27,462 bases of DNA from an uncultured Acidimicrobiaceae bacterium (GCA_903907185.1 CAIVND010000238.1:1-27462), one strand, 5' to 3'; positions 15,889 through 23,750 are shown, counted from the first letter of the stretch. Numbers and translations: made by a program. Notes: generated by a model not told the origin, from the letters alone.

Positions 15889-16940
15889 GAACCGTGAGCG
15901 AACCGGCTGAACGGCTGAGCTATGACCTGCCAGTCGCGTTAGAGGCCTCTGAGCCACCAGAGGCGCGCGGTCTCACCCGCGACGCCGTTCGAATGCTGGT
16001 TACGCACCGCGGTACGAGATCGATCGAGTCAAGCACCTTCGTTCTCCTGCCTCAGTTCCTTGAGGCGGGTGATCTTCTTGTCATCAATACCTCAGGAACG
16101 ATCCCAGCTGCCATCGACGCCGTAGCCGAAGATGGGACGGCGCTCGCCATCCACCTCTCGACACAACTCGACGATCGACGTTGGGTCGTCGAACCCCGTC
16201 GGGTATCTGGTCGCACCACCTCGAGGTGGGAGGGGTCGGAGCCACCTCGGCATCTCTCACTCGTCGGTGGGGCGAAGTTGACGCTCGATGAGCCATATGG
16301 CGATCGAGGGCGCCTTTGGATCGCGACGCTTGAGCTTGGTCAACGGACGCTCAGCTGGCTTGCCGTTCACGGCAGACCAATTCGCTACGGCTACGTGCAG
16401 CGTCCTTGGCCGATCGAGTCGTACCAGAACGTCTATTCGAATGAACCTGGTAGCGCCGAGATGCCGAGTGCCGGACGTCCATTTACCCCAGAGTTGATCA
16501 CTCGACTCGTCGCGAAGGGAGTTGGGGTCACACCCATTGTGCTTCACACCGGTGTCGCGTCACTTGAGGCCGATGAGCTTCCCTACCCAGAGCGTGTTCG
16601 GGTCTCGAAGGTAACGGCTGAACGCGTCAATGCAGCGCGAGAGGGCGGTCACCGCGTCATTGCAGTTGGCACCACCGTGGTGCGGGCCCTTGAGGCGTCT
16701 GCTGATCTCGACGCTAGGGCCCGTCCTTTTGACGGATGGACAGATATTGTCGTGACTGCGGAACGAGGTGTTCGAGTAGTCGATGGCCTTCTGACCGGTT
16801 GGCATGAGCCAGAGTCGTCGCATCTGCTGATGTTGCAGGCGTTCCTTGGATTGGCATCGCTTCGTGACTCGTACGACCAGGCGTTATCAGAGGGATATCT
16901 CTGGCATGAGTTCGGCGATGTTCATCTGATCCTTCCGTAG
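15885..16940 (+). CDS. QueA-like protein (S-adenosylmethionine:tRNA ribosyltransferase-isomerase family, divergent)
   Basis: The 351-residue product aligns through its length with QueA, which adds the ribosyl part of SAM to preQ1 in tRNA to make epoxyqueuosine. Shared features are GDLLVINTSGTIPA, QNVYSNEPGSAE, RVIAVGTTVVRALE and VVDGLLTGWHEPESS...MLQAFLG. Several blocks nearly invariant in QueA are changed: APTAGLHF reads MPSAGRPF (from residue 193), LHVGAGTF reads LHTGVASL (from 220), and TNFHLPxST reads TGWHEPESS (from 304). It may therefore act on another substrate. The ATG at 15885 overlaps the SDR stop by 4 nt. No other queuosine gene (tgt, queC-F, queG/H) is in the window. The usual automatic label would be queA; I leave the symbol blank because of these changes. 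Confidence 0.8.
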   Translation: MRTVSEPAERLSYDLPVALEASEPPEARGLTRDAVRMLVTHRGTRSIESSTFVLLPQFLEAGDLLVINTSGTIPAAIDAVAEDGTALAIHLSTQLDDRRWVVEPRRVSGRTTSRWEGSEPPRHLSLVGGAKLTLDEPYGDRGRLWIATLELGQRTLSWLAVHGRPIRYGYVQRPWPIESYQNVYSNEPGSAEMPSAGRPFTPELITRLVAKGVGVTPIVLHTGVASLEADELPYPERVRVSKVTAERVNAAREGGHRVIAVGTTVVRALEASADLDARARPFDGWTDIVVTAERGVRVVDGLLTGWHEPESSHLLMLQAFLGLASLRDSYDQALSEGYLWHEFGDVHLILP

Positions 16941-16952
16941 CAGCCGAATCTG

Positions 16953-17002
16953 CGAGTGAGATCGCGGCGGAAACCAACGATCACACTCTGAGACCTCACT
17001 CG
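16953..17002. terminator. Inverted repeat between convergent genes
   Basis: CGAGTGAG (16953-16960) is complementary to CTCACTCG (16995-17002), with 34 nt between, filling the gap between the QueA-like gene (+) and the aldo/keto reductase gene (-). It could act as a bidirectional terminator; there is no U-tract. Confidence 0.3.
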
Positions 17003-17004
17003 TA

Positions 17005-17835
17005 CTAGTTGGGGATCATTGCGAAGGTGTCGGGATCAGGTCCGACGCGTTGGTCGCGGTTGAGGGCCGAGATCTCGTGCATCTCCTCTTGCGAGAGCTC
17101 GAAATCGAAGATCTCAAAGTTCTCACGGACCCGAGCAGGTGTGACCGATTTCGGGAAGATGATGCTTCCAAGTTGAAGGTGCCAGCGAAGCACCACTTGA
17201 GCCGACGACCTGCCATGCGTCTTCGCTACTTTGACGATCACTGGGTCATCAAGAACAGCACCGCGGCCAAGTGGCGACCAGGCCTCGGTAGCTATTTCGT
17301 GGTTGGCATTGAAGGCAAGTAGGGGCTCTTGAGTCAAGTAGGGATGGGCCTCCACCTGATTCACCGCTGGCACGATTTCGGTCTCTTGAAAGAGGCGTTC
17401 GAGGTGGGCGATCTGAAAGTTGGAGACGCCAATGGCGCGAGCTCTTCCCTCTGCATAGATGCGTTCAAATGCCCTCCAAGTCTCAACAAAGTCACGCACA
17501 GTGGGGAGGGGCCAGTGGATAAGGAACAGGTCAATGTTCTCGAATCCAAGTGTCTTCAGCGTTTCGTCGAAGGCCAGCAGTGCAGCATCGAAGCCGATCT
17601 TGTTGTTGTTCAGTTTGCTGGTCACAAAGACTTCAGATCGATCGACACCGAACTCCGCGACCGCCTGACCAACTTGATGCTCATTGCCGTACATCTCTGC
17701 GGTGTCGATGTGGCGATAACCGATCTCGAGTGCAGAAGTAACGGCCTCGAATGTCTCCTCTGGCTTCACGAGGAAGATGCCGAATCCCAACTGCGGAATC
17801 TCGACCCCATTGTTGAGCTGCAAATTGGGCACCAT
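17005..17835 (-). CDS. Aldo/keto reductase (2,5-diketo-gluconate reductase-like)
   Basis: The 276-residue product has the complete AKR tetrad: Asp44 and Tyr49 (DTAEMYGNE), Lys74 (VTSK) and His107 (FLIHWP). It also has the NADP-binding loop PKSVTPARVRENF near residues 229-241. This fits the AKR5-type group that reduces ketones and aldehydes with NADPH; physiological substrates vary. The gene stands alone; about 196 bp separate it from the hydratase genes upstream on the same strand. AGGAGG lies 14 nt before the ATG, farther than usual, so the start is somewhat uncertain. It is convergent with the QueA-like gene. Confidence 0.9.
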   Translation of the reverse strand: MVPNLQLNNGVEIPQLGFGIFLVKPEETFEAVTSALEIGYRHIDTAEMYGNEHQVGQAVAEFGVDRSEVFVTSKLNNNKIGFDAALLAFDETLKTLGFENIDLFLIHWPLPTVRDFVETWRAFERIYAEGRARAIGVSNFQIAHLERLFQETEIVPAVNQVEAHPYLTQEPLLAFNANHEIATEAWSPLGRGAVLDDPVIVKVAKTHGRSSAQVVLRWHLQLGSIIFPKSVTPARVRENFEIFDFELSQEEMHEISALNRDQRVGPDPDTFAMIPN

Positions 17836-18031
17836 TGGCTTACTCGACCTCCTCTTGGCTTTGCTAGGACCCTATCGTCGTGTCCGACCGTCCAAGAGCG
17901 CTCTTTTGATTGATGACAGTCTCTTTTAGCTCTATGAGCAGTGTCAGACGAAGTGCCCGCGGCCTCTTCCAGGAAGCGCCACGAGGACAAAGAGCTAGGC
18001 AGCCGAAGGCGAGTTCATGAGTGCATTACCT

Positions 18032-18811
18032 TCAGATCGCTCGGATCGTGACGCTGCCGATCCGTCCGAGTGACGAGGTCACATGCCCGCCAGGCGCGAT
18101 CGGGTAGGCATTGGTCATTCCTCCGGAGAGAACTACGTCACCTTTTCGAAGCGGACTCCCGCATGCGTGGAGCCAATTGGCAAGCAGCGCGACCGTTCCC
18201 GCGGGATCGCCAAGTATCGCCCCACCCGCGGCCGTTGTGACAACTGTGCCGTTGACGCTCAGGTTGCAACCCACGAGCGCGAGGTCTGGGATCTCCTCAG
18301 GTCGCCGCAACGAGGTCCCAAGGATGAACCGTGAAGCACTTGTATTGTCGGCAACAACGTCAGCGTGTGTGAAGCGAAAATCGGCGTAACGGCTATCGAT
18401 GACCTCAAGACCTGCCGTCACCCAAGCGGTTGCGTCGAGCACGTCGTAACCGCTCAATTGGGGAGCATTGAGGTCTTCGCCAAGAATGAAGACGATCTCC
18501 GGTTCGACGCGAGGGTGGATGAGATCACTGCAGATCAGCGGCTGGTCTGTGCTGATCATCATCGACGAGGTGAGCACCCCGAAGATGGGTTGATCGACGT
18601 GCATCGTGAGCTGTTTCGCTCTCGACGTGAGACCAGCCTTGGCGCCGACGACCCGTTCCCCTGAGGCAACCTTCGCGTCGATGATGAGTCTCTGGATGGC
18701 GTAGCCCTCATCAGCGCTGAGACCGGGGACCGAGTCGGTGATGGGCGCGGTGGCACTGTGGGCCCGCTCGGCGCTGAGCAGATAGTCCGCCCAGTTCGTG
18801 AGGTCAGTCAT
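18032..18811 (-). CDS. 4-oxalocrotonate decarboxylase-like protein (hydratase/decarboxylase family)
   Basis: The 259-residue product belongs to the fumarylacetoacetase-related 2-keto-4-pentenoate hydratase/4-oxalocrotonate decarboxylase family. Recognisable blocks are VVGAKAGLTSRAKQ, IHPRVEPEI (metal-binding Glu), LEVIDSRY..F, VVADNTSASRFI and GGMTNAYPIAPG. The last two resemble XylI/DmpH decarboxylases more than hydratases. It would convert 4-oxalocrotonate to 2-oxopent-4-enoate with Mg2+, in complex with the hydratase encoded by the upstream gene 48 bp away. The ATG at 18811 is chosen with GGGAG upstream; a TTG at 18835 would add eight residues. Decarboxylase versus hydratase assignment rests on remembered sequence resemblance. 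Confidence 0.75.
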   Translation of the reverse strand: MTDLTNWADYLLSAERAHSATAPITDSVPGLSADEGYAIQRLIIDAKVASGERVVGAKAGLTSRAKQLTMHVDQPIFGVLTSSMMISTDQPLICSDLIHPRVEPEIVFILGEDLNAPQLSGYDVLDATAWVTAGLEVIDSRYADFRFTHADVVADNTSASRFILGTSLRRPEEIPDLALVGCNLSVNGTVVTTAAGGAILGDPAGTVALLANWLHACGSPLRKGDVVLSGGMTNAYPIAPGGHVTSSLGRIGSVTIRAI

Positions 18812-18859
18812 CAACTTTGCACTCCCGTGTTCCAACTATCTCGAGCTCGATGAACTTCT

Positions 18860-19660
18860 TCACTGGATACTCGTGTCCGCGAAGCGGACCTCGACGCTGC
18901 CGAGAACATCAAAGTCGGCTCGTACGTGGTCACCTGCTACGACCTCGTGGGCCCTCGTGCAGCTGCCGGGGAGGATGAAGTGACCGGCCTCAAGGCGCAT
19001 GCCGAAGGTTGCCAGTGTGTTCGCGAGCCAAGCAACGGCGGTTACCGGGTTTCCGAGCACGGCACCAGAGGAGCCGGTGTCGATTATCTCTCCGTTACGC
19101 CGTAATACCGCGCCGATGGTGCGGAGATCAAGGCCATCGAGCGAGGTCCGCATTCCACCGAGAACAACTCCTGCAGAGGAGGCATTGTCGGCGATTGTGT
19201 CGACGAGCTTGATCTTCCAGTTTTCAATCCGGGAGTCAATGATCTCGAGGCAGGGAAGTACGAACTCGGTTGCGCGCAGCACATCGGCGGTGGTACAGCC
19301 CGGACCAGAGAGTGTGTCCCCGAGAACGAAGCCGATCTCCACCTCCACGCGTGGGGCGCAGTACCTTTGGATTGGTGCATCGCTCGATTCGAACACGAAC
19401 ATGTCATCGATCAGATGTCCGTAGTCCGGCTCGTTCACGCCAAGCATCTCCTGCATCGCGCGAGCGGTAAGCCCGACCTTATGCCCACGTATTGATGCAC
19501 CGGAGTCGATACGTCGCTGCACATTGATCAGTTGGATCGCATAGGCATCGACCGTGTCGAGTCCTGGATAGGTCTCACTACATGGTTCGATTGGTAGACG
19601 GTCGACCTCAGCGCGGTACAGAGCGTCAGCGGCAGCTGTCCTCTCCATCTCTGTCAACAT
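18860..19660 (-). CDS. 2-oxopent-4-enoate hydratase-like protein
   Basis: The 266-residue product is a paralogue of the downstream gene with the hydratase-type blocks HKVGLTARAMQEMLGV, APRVEVEIGFVLG, LEIIDSRIENWKIK, DTIADNASS and LPGSCTRAHEVVAGD. These match DmpE/XylJ/MhpD-type hydratases. The enzyme adds water to 2-hydroxypenta-2,4-dienoate to give 4-hydroxy-2-oxovalerate, the step before the aldolase. The ATG at 19660 has AGAGGA nearby. It is the first gene of a two-gene operon divergent from the IclR regulator, whose promoter region contains two perfect short palindromes. Substrate specificity within the family is inferred. Confidence 0.8.
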   Translation of the reverse strand: MLTEMERTAAADALYRAEVDRLPIEPCSETYPGLDTVDAYAIQLINVQRRIDSGASIRGHKVGLTARAMQEMLGVNEPDYGHLIDDMFVFESSDAPIQRYCAPRVEVEIGFVLGDTLSGPGCTTADVLRATEFVLPCLEIIDSRIENWKIKLVDTIADNASSAGVVLGGMRTSLDGLDLRTIGAVLRRNGEIIDTGSSGAVLGNPVTAVAWLANTLATFGMRLEAGHFILPGSCTRAHEVVAGDHVRADFDVLGSVEVRFADTSIQ

Positions 19661-19730
19661 CTAGGTCCTCTCCGTGTTACATCGGCACGAGTTCCCAGTA
19701 ACAACACTCCGGTAACTTACGTGGGGTCCG

Positions 19731-19759
19731 GTTGACTTTCAACGAGGACGTTCCGTCCT
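19731..19759. promoter_or_regulatory. Two adjacent palindromes before the IclR gene (candidate operator)
   Basis: GTTGACTTTCAAC (19731-19743) has 5-bp arms around CTT. AGGACGTTCCGTCCT (19745-19759) has perfect 6-bp arms around TTC and ends at the base before the GTG start. IclR-family regulators typically bind palindromes of about this size near their own promoters. The first palindrome also contains TTGACT, a -35-like hexamer. Confidence 0.55.
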
Positions 19760-20608
19760 GTGGAATGCTACGCTCCCGCCATTAGTTCTCGCGCCGTTCA
19801 TCACGCCACTTTGCCGGATGCAGGCGGTGAACCCATTGCTGTACTGCGACGAGCGTTCGAGCTGCTCGGCGTCCTCAGTGCCGGTCCGGGGGACTGCCTC
19901 TCACTCGCCGAGATCGCTCGGCGAAGTGCGCTCCCGAAGACGACAGCGCTCCGACTTCTCACCTCGCTCGTCCAGCTCGATGCGGTGGAGCGGATCGGTG
20001 CGGGCTATCAACTTGGCGGCCGGCTGTTTGAGTTCGGTGAACGAGTACCTCAGCGCCGTTACCTTCGTGAGGCAGCGTTGCCGTTCATGGGCGATCTCTA
20101 CGAGGTCACCCATGAGACCGTGCACCTCGCGGTACTTGAGGGCACCGATGTGCTCTACGTCGAGCGCATCCTCGGGCACCGTACACAGCCTCGGCCACCC
20201 TCACGAGTTGGAGGTCATCTGCCTGCCTACTGCACCGGCGTCGGCAAAGCTCTACTTGCATTTACGCCGGAGGCAACGAAACTGCTCATCGCTGAGAGCC
20301 CGCTGGTTGCTCGAACCCGGTACACAATCGTTGATCCGAACTTGCTCTTGGCTGAGCTACGAATGATCCGTGAGAGTGGGATTGCTCACGATAAGGAGGA
20401 GAGCATGCTCGGCATTCACTGTGTTGCTGCACCAATTCTTCTCGACGGAACTGCCGTCGCAGCTCTGTCCGTCTCTGGCTCTACCGATCGCATCGCTCTT
20501 GATCGGGTTGAGTCTGCAGTAAAGACCGCTGCACTCGGACTTCGCCGCCAGCTCACGTTGACTAGGCGTTTCATCTCACGGAACGAGGAGCTTGCCTCAC
20601 TCGATTGA
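19760..20608 (+). CDS. IclR family transcriptional regulator
   Basis: The 282-residue product has the N-terminal winged helix (AVLRRAFELLGVLS, then LAEIARRSALPKTTALRLLTSL as recognition region, cut here to landmarks), and the C-terminal GAF-like effector domain with GGHLPAYCTGVGKALLA and IHCVAAPIL. IclR regulators respond to aromatic acids or small organic acids. Its position between the divergent hydratase/decarboxylase genes and the RidA/cyclase genes suggests it controls both. The GTG at 19760 has GAGGA about 11 nt upstream, but the start directly abuts a palindrome; TTG at 19811 is an alternative that still keeps the whole HTH. Confidence 0.9.
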   Translation: MECYAPAISSRAVHHATLPDAGGEPIAVLRRAFELLGVLSAGPGDCLSLAEIARRSALPKTTALRLLTSLVQLDAVERIGAGYQLGGRLFEFGERVPQRRYLREAALPFMGDLYEVTHETVHLAVLEGTDVLYVERILGHRTQPRPPSRVGGHLPAYCTGVGKALLAFTPEATKLLIAESPLVARTRYTIVDPNLLLAELRMIRESGIAHDKEESMLGIHCVAAPILLDGTAVAALSVSGSTDRIALDRVESAVKTAALGLRRQLTLTRRFISRNEELASLD

Positions 20609-20711
20609 GTGGATGAGGATAGCTATTCCAGGTATCTGGCAAGGCCCGTCGTACCGATCCGACCGATCTTCGTCAGTGACCTATCGTCGCGAACAGCATC
20701 GGAGAGTAACT

Positions 20712-21128
20712 ATGACCGAGTCATCGCATCAGCGGATCGTCTCGAACGAGGTGGCCCATCACCAGAGCCCGATCCCGCTCGGAGTAATCGGCAACGGACT
20801 GATCTTTCTCTCGGCGGTGCGAGGGGTGCACCCTGAGACCAGCACACTCGCAGATGGTGCCGAGGCCCAGCTTCAGCAGGCATTCAAGAATATGTCGACA
20901 ACACTCGCCGCCGCCGGAGTAACAGCTCGCGAAGTGTTACGTGTCGGTGTCTACGCAAAGGACCTTGCCTCACTGCGCGGCCCACTTGATGCCGTCTGGG
21001 TCGAGACCTTTGGTGATGACCCACCTGCGCGCTTTGCTATTGGTGTCAACGATATTGGGCGAACTGGTGACGGAACAGAGATCCTGCTTGAGGTCATCGC
21101 GCTCGCTGCAGCTGGGAGTGCCTCATGA
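20712..21128 (+). CDS. RidA family protein, possible 2-aminomuconate deaminase
   Basis: The 138-residue product has the RidA/YjgF pattern: IGNGLIFLSA near the N-terminus, a helix of the AFKNMSTTLAAAGV type, VGVYAKDL, and PPARFAIG with the conserved Arg that binds the carboxylate in deaminating members, then the final EILLEVIAL strand. RidA proteins hydrolyse imine/enamine intermediates, and one branch (NbaF-like) acts as 2-aminomuconate deaminase. The ATG at 20712 has GGAGAG 5 nt upstream. It lies 103 bp after the IclR gene and overlaps the cyclase gene by ATGA. Next to hydratase and decarboxylase genes, the deaminase reading is attractive but inferred. Confidence 0.8.
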   Translation: MTESSHQRIVSNEVAHHQSPIPLGVIGNGLIFLSAVRGVHPETSTLADGAEAQLQQAFKNMSTTLAAAGVTAREVLRVGVYAKDLASLRGPLDAVWVETFGDDPPARFAIGVNDIGRTGDGTEILLEVIALAAAGSAS

Positions 21129-21781
21129 GTGTGCGCATGATCGACCTCACTCTGCCGATGACGGAGGAGGGCATGAGCATTATCGCGGGCAACAAAGGGC
21201 TCGAACTGCATGCACTTCGTCACCACGACCCCGACGGACGGTCGAGTCAGCGCATTGCGTTGAGTCTTCATCTTGGTACGCACCTCGACGCCCCCTTCCA
21301 CTTCGACCCGGACGGGGTAACTATGGAGGAGGTGGATTTGAACCGGTTCTACGGCCCTGGGATCTGCCTCGATCTTCGGGCGTCGAAGAACCGCCAACTT
21401 GAGCTACCCGAGGGACTTGATACTGCCGAGCTCGCTGACAAGATTGTCCTTCTGAGTGTTGGGTGGTCCGACCAGGTCTTTGGCAAAGGTGCGTACTACG
21501 AGGAGGGTCCCTATCTCTCCGTTGATGCTGCACGTGCGCTCGTTGCTGCCGGTCCTCGCGCGATTGGGGCGGATTTCCCCGTTGACAGTCACAGCGCTGA
21601 TGTTGAACAGGAGGCGTGGTCGTGCCATCGCACCGTTCTTAGAGCGGGCATCCCTCTGATCGACAATCTCACCAACCTCGCCGGGCTCATCGGGGTGAGT
21701 TTCACCTTTGCGGCACTCCCGCTGCGTTTAGTGGGTGGCGATGGCAGCCCGACACGGGCGGTGGCGCTCCTCGAAGGATGA
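21125..21781 (+). CDS. Cyclase family metal-dependent hydrolase (kynurenine formamidase-like)
   Basis: The 218-residue product carries the family signature SLHLGTHLDAPFHF: His49, His53, Asp55 and His59 as metal ligands (HxGTHxDxxxH), plus a later GADFPVDSH. The Cyclase family includes KynB, which hydrolyses N-formylkynurenine, and other amide or lactone hydrolases such as isatin hydrolase. It starts inside the RidA gene stop (ATGA), so the two are translationally coupled. With the neighbouring aminomuconate-type genes, a tryptophan/kynurenine route is plausible, but isatin or another cyclic amide is an equal family-level option. Confidence 0.8.
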   Translation: MSVRMIDLTLPMTEEGMSIIAGNKGLELHALRHHDPDGRSSQRIALSLHLGTHLDAPFHFDPDGVTMEEVDLNRFYGPGICLDLRASKNRQLELPEGLDTAELADKIVLLSVGWSDQVFGKGAYYEEGPYLSVDAARALVAAGPRAIGADFPVDSHSADVEQEAWSCHRTVLRAGIPLIDNLTNLAGLIGVSFTFAALPLRLVGGDGSPTRAVALLEG

Positions 21782-22079
21782 GGATCGGAGAGTGTGTTCA
21801 TGGATGATCCCAACATCCCGTCGGTGACAAGGTGCTCCACGCTGACGACGAGGTTCGAACTCCTGCTCGGCGAACGATAGCGACTCAATTACCAATGAAG
21901 CATCGCAATCCGTTGGCACCCGCTGCGGCTCGGATCTCACATTCTCAGAAATCTGATGCTGACTATTAGCGACATCAAGTCGCAGTTGGTTGGAACGCGA
22001 TGTATTTTTTCCGTTCAGAATTTGGGGTGCATATCGGTAACTGCACGGTCCTACGAGAGTGATGTCTAAGGTGGAGATC
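21782..22079. other. Intergenic stretch of about 300 bp without a convincing gene
   Basis: Between the cyclase gene and the glutathione peroxidase gene I find no credible coding region. The GC content is lower in the second half (an AT-rich TATTTTTT at about 22002-22009). A T-arm-like GGTTCGAAC at 21852-21860 is not part of a foldable tRNA. It probably holds the terminator of the cyclase operon and the peroxidase promoter. Confidence 0.5.
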
Positions 22080-22565
22080 ATGACGATTGCTGATTATCCA
22101 ATTGCAGCTCTTGATGGACAGCCGCTCGATCTCCACGGTCTTGAGGGCAAAGCGGTTCTCATCGTGAACGTGGCATCAAAATGCGGCCTCACGCCACAAT
22201 ATGAGGGTCTCGAGGCGCTGCAACGCACTTATGGAGAGCGGGGCTTCACCGTGCTGGGGGTGCCGTGCAATCAGTTCGGGGGACAAGAGCCCGGGACCTC
22301 TGAGGAGATCGCAACCTTTTGCTCGACGAACTATGGCGTCACGTTTCCGCTGACGGAAAAGATCGACGTGAATGGTCCAGATCGGCATCCGCTCTATGAG
22401 AAGTTGACCGCCACCTCAGACGCGGAGGGAGAGGCCGGGGATATCCAATGGAACTTCGAGAAGTTTCTCCTCTCTCCAGAGGGCACCATCGTGCGCCGCT
22501 TTCGGCCGGCAGTCGTACCAGACGCTCCAGAGCTAATAAGCGCGATCGAATCCGTCCTGCCCTGA
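22080..22565 (+). CDS. Glutathione peroxidase family protein (thiol peroxidase)
   Basis: The 161-residue product has the Gpx signature NVASKCGLTPQY with peroxidatic Cys35, VPCNQFGGQEPG with Gln69, a further Cys81 (ATFCSTNYG) as likely resolving cysteine, and IQWNFEKF with the catalytic Trp/Asn. Non-selenium bacterial members reduce hydroperoxides using thioredoxin more than glutathione. The ATG at 22080 gives the usual MTIADYP-type beginning with GGTGGAG just upstream; in-frame GTG 22059 and ATG 22062 would add seven or six residues. It stands alone. Confidence 0.9.
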   Translation: MTIADYPIAALDGQPLDLHGLEGKAVLIVNVASKCGLTPQYEGLEALQRTYGERGFTVLGVPCNQFGGQEPGTSEEIATFCSTNYGVTFPLTEKIDVNGPDRHPLYEKLTATSDAEGEAGDIQWNFEKFLLSPEGTIVRRFRPAVVPDAPELISAIESVLP

Positions 22566-22670
22566 TCTTTGCCCCGCACCTGATTTTTACCTCTGAGCGC
22601 TTTATCGCTGGTTGGTGACCGATTTGCTCGGAACGATGTCAAGCAGGTTTCGATCGAATGGTGAACGCGC

Positions 22671-23567
22671 TTAGGCAGTAAGCATTGCTTCGAGGGATTC
22701 TGATTGCCACTTGAGTTCACTCAATTCCGCCTGAGATCCACTGCGATCTTTGACGGCCAAGCGTGCGTGACGGGCGGCTTCGCGTGCGCTGGTCCAAGCA
22801 GGTTCGTACTCCAAACTTCGCGGAGTTCCCAGCTCGACATTTCCAAACGGCGTGACGACAGATGTCGGAATCCCGAAATCTGTCTTACCGTCAAGAATGC
22901 GATTCTCGATCCGGTCTTGGCGGGCGTCTTCAAGGTCAGTGTAGAGATGGGGCAAGACGAAGTGCCGTACTGCCTCGATCGCTGCGAGTACTGCATCGGT
23001 GATTGGCGCTAGGGCCTCGTAGTCAGGATCATCGAGAGCATCGACATCTTTCATCTCGTCACCGACAAGGATCGCGAGTGAGAGGTCTGCGATGTCCTTG
23101 CGTCCATGTTTCAACCTTCGCAATGCTCTGATTCGAGCAAAATACTCGAGGTGAGGCATCGATTTCGCAGAGGATTCGTCGAGCATCGTCCGAGCATCAG
23201 CGATTATTGACTGCAATGTGAATCCGCTTGGGAGCGAAAGTTCCTCATCATCTTTAAGCAGATGTTCTGCACAGTCGAGTGCGAAGCGAGCAGCCATCTG
23301 GGTATTCCATTTTGTCTCCCCAACTAGTCGAGCAGTCATGACATCAACGGTCCCTGCAGAACTTGCATCTAATGCTTCATCTGATGTCGCAGTGAAGATC
23401 CTTGCATCGAGAAAATCGAGCAGTGCAATCGGTCGACGGAGTGTGATGGAGTGACCAGGTTGCACCTCACCTGATCCATTGGATTCAGGCAGCACCCACT
23501 CGACGTGGCCTAAAGCTGAATGCTCGATTCCATTCGAGTCCGTTGAAACATAAAGATTGCTGGTCAT
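22671..23567 (-). CDS. Unrecognised acidic protein
   Basis: I do not recognise this 298-residue protein. It has GGAGG before the ATG at 23567, no signal peptide or membrane helix, and a high Asp/Glu content. The middle (about residues 85-215) looks helical with Leu/Ala-rich amphipathic segments; the ends are less regular. It lies downstream of the tRNA-Leu on the same strand, about 100 bp from the tRNA 3' end, a place where accessory genes often sit, but no integrase or repeat supports an insertion. The codon use is ordinary enough to believe it is a real gene. Confidence 0.65.
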   Translation of the reverse strand: MTSNLYVSTDSNGIEHSALGHVEWVLPESNGSGEVQPGHSITLRRPIALLDFLDARIFTATSDEALDASSAGTVDVMTARLVGETKWNTQMAARFALDCAEHLLKDDEELSLPSGFTLQSIIADARTMLDESSAKSMPHLEYFARIRALRRLKHGRKDIADLSLAILVGDEMKDVDALDDPDYEALAPITDAVLAAIEAVRHFVLPHLYTDLEDARQDRIENRILDGKTDFGIPTSVVTPFGNVELGTPRSLEYEPAWTSAREAARHARLAVKDRSGSQAELSELKWQSESLEAMLTA

Positions 23568-23665
23568 CGTTCCTCCGTCAGCTAGTTAACCGAAGCGTAG
23601 ACGGACGCCATGAGGGGTTCTCAAGCAAAAATTTACGTGCTATTCCCTGAGGAGCTCGGGGGGAT

Positions 23666-23750
23666 TGGTGTGGGCGAGAGGACTTGAACCTCCACCCCCG
23701 AAAGGACTGGGACCTAAACCCAGCGCGTCTGCCAATTTCGCCACGCCCAC
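23666..23750 (-). tRNA. tRNA-Leu (anticodon UAG), CCA encoded
   Basis: Read on the minus strand, GTGGGCG (23750-23744) pairs with CGCCCAC (23676-23670), followed by discriminator A (23669) and CCA (23668-23666). The anticodon stem CTGGG/CCCAG encloses TTTAGGT, giving anticodon TAG (plus-strand 23714-23716). The T arm reads GAGGTTCAAGTCCTC. A class-II variable arm (TCCTTTCGGGGGT region) confirms a leucine tRNA. It would read CUN codons. Confidence 0.95.

Noticed and set aside
20592..20711. Upstream extension of the RidA gene overlapping the IclR gene
   Set aside because: ATG at 20712 has GGAGAG at good spacing and gives the normal RidA length; the extension is unlike the family.
20941..21402. 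Long open frames on both strands over the RidA and cyclase genes
   Set aside because: Both are out-of-frame shadows of two genes with clear signature motifs.
21846..21872. T-arm-like sequence GGTTCGAAC suggesting a tRNA or tRNA remnant
   Set aside because: The flanking bases pair for only three positions and no acceptor or anticodon arm can be found on either strand.
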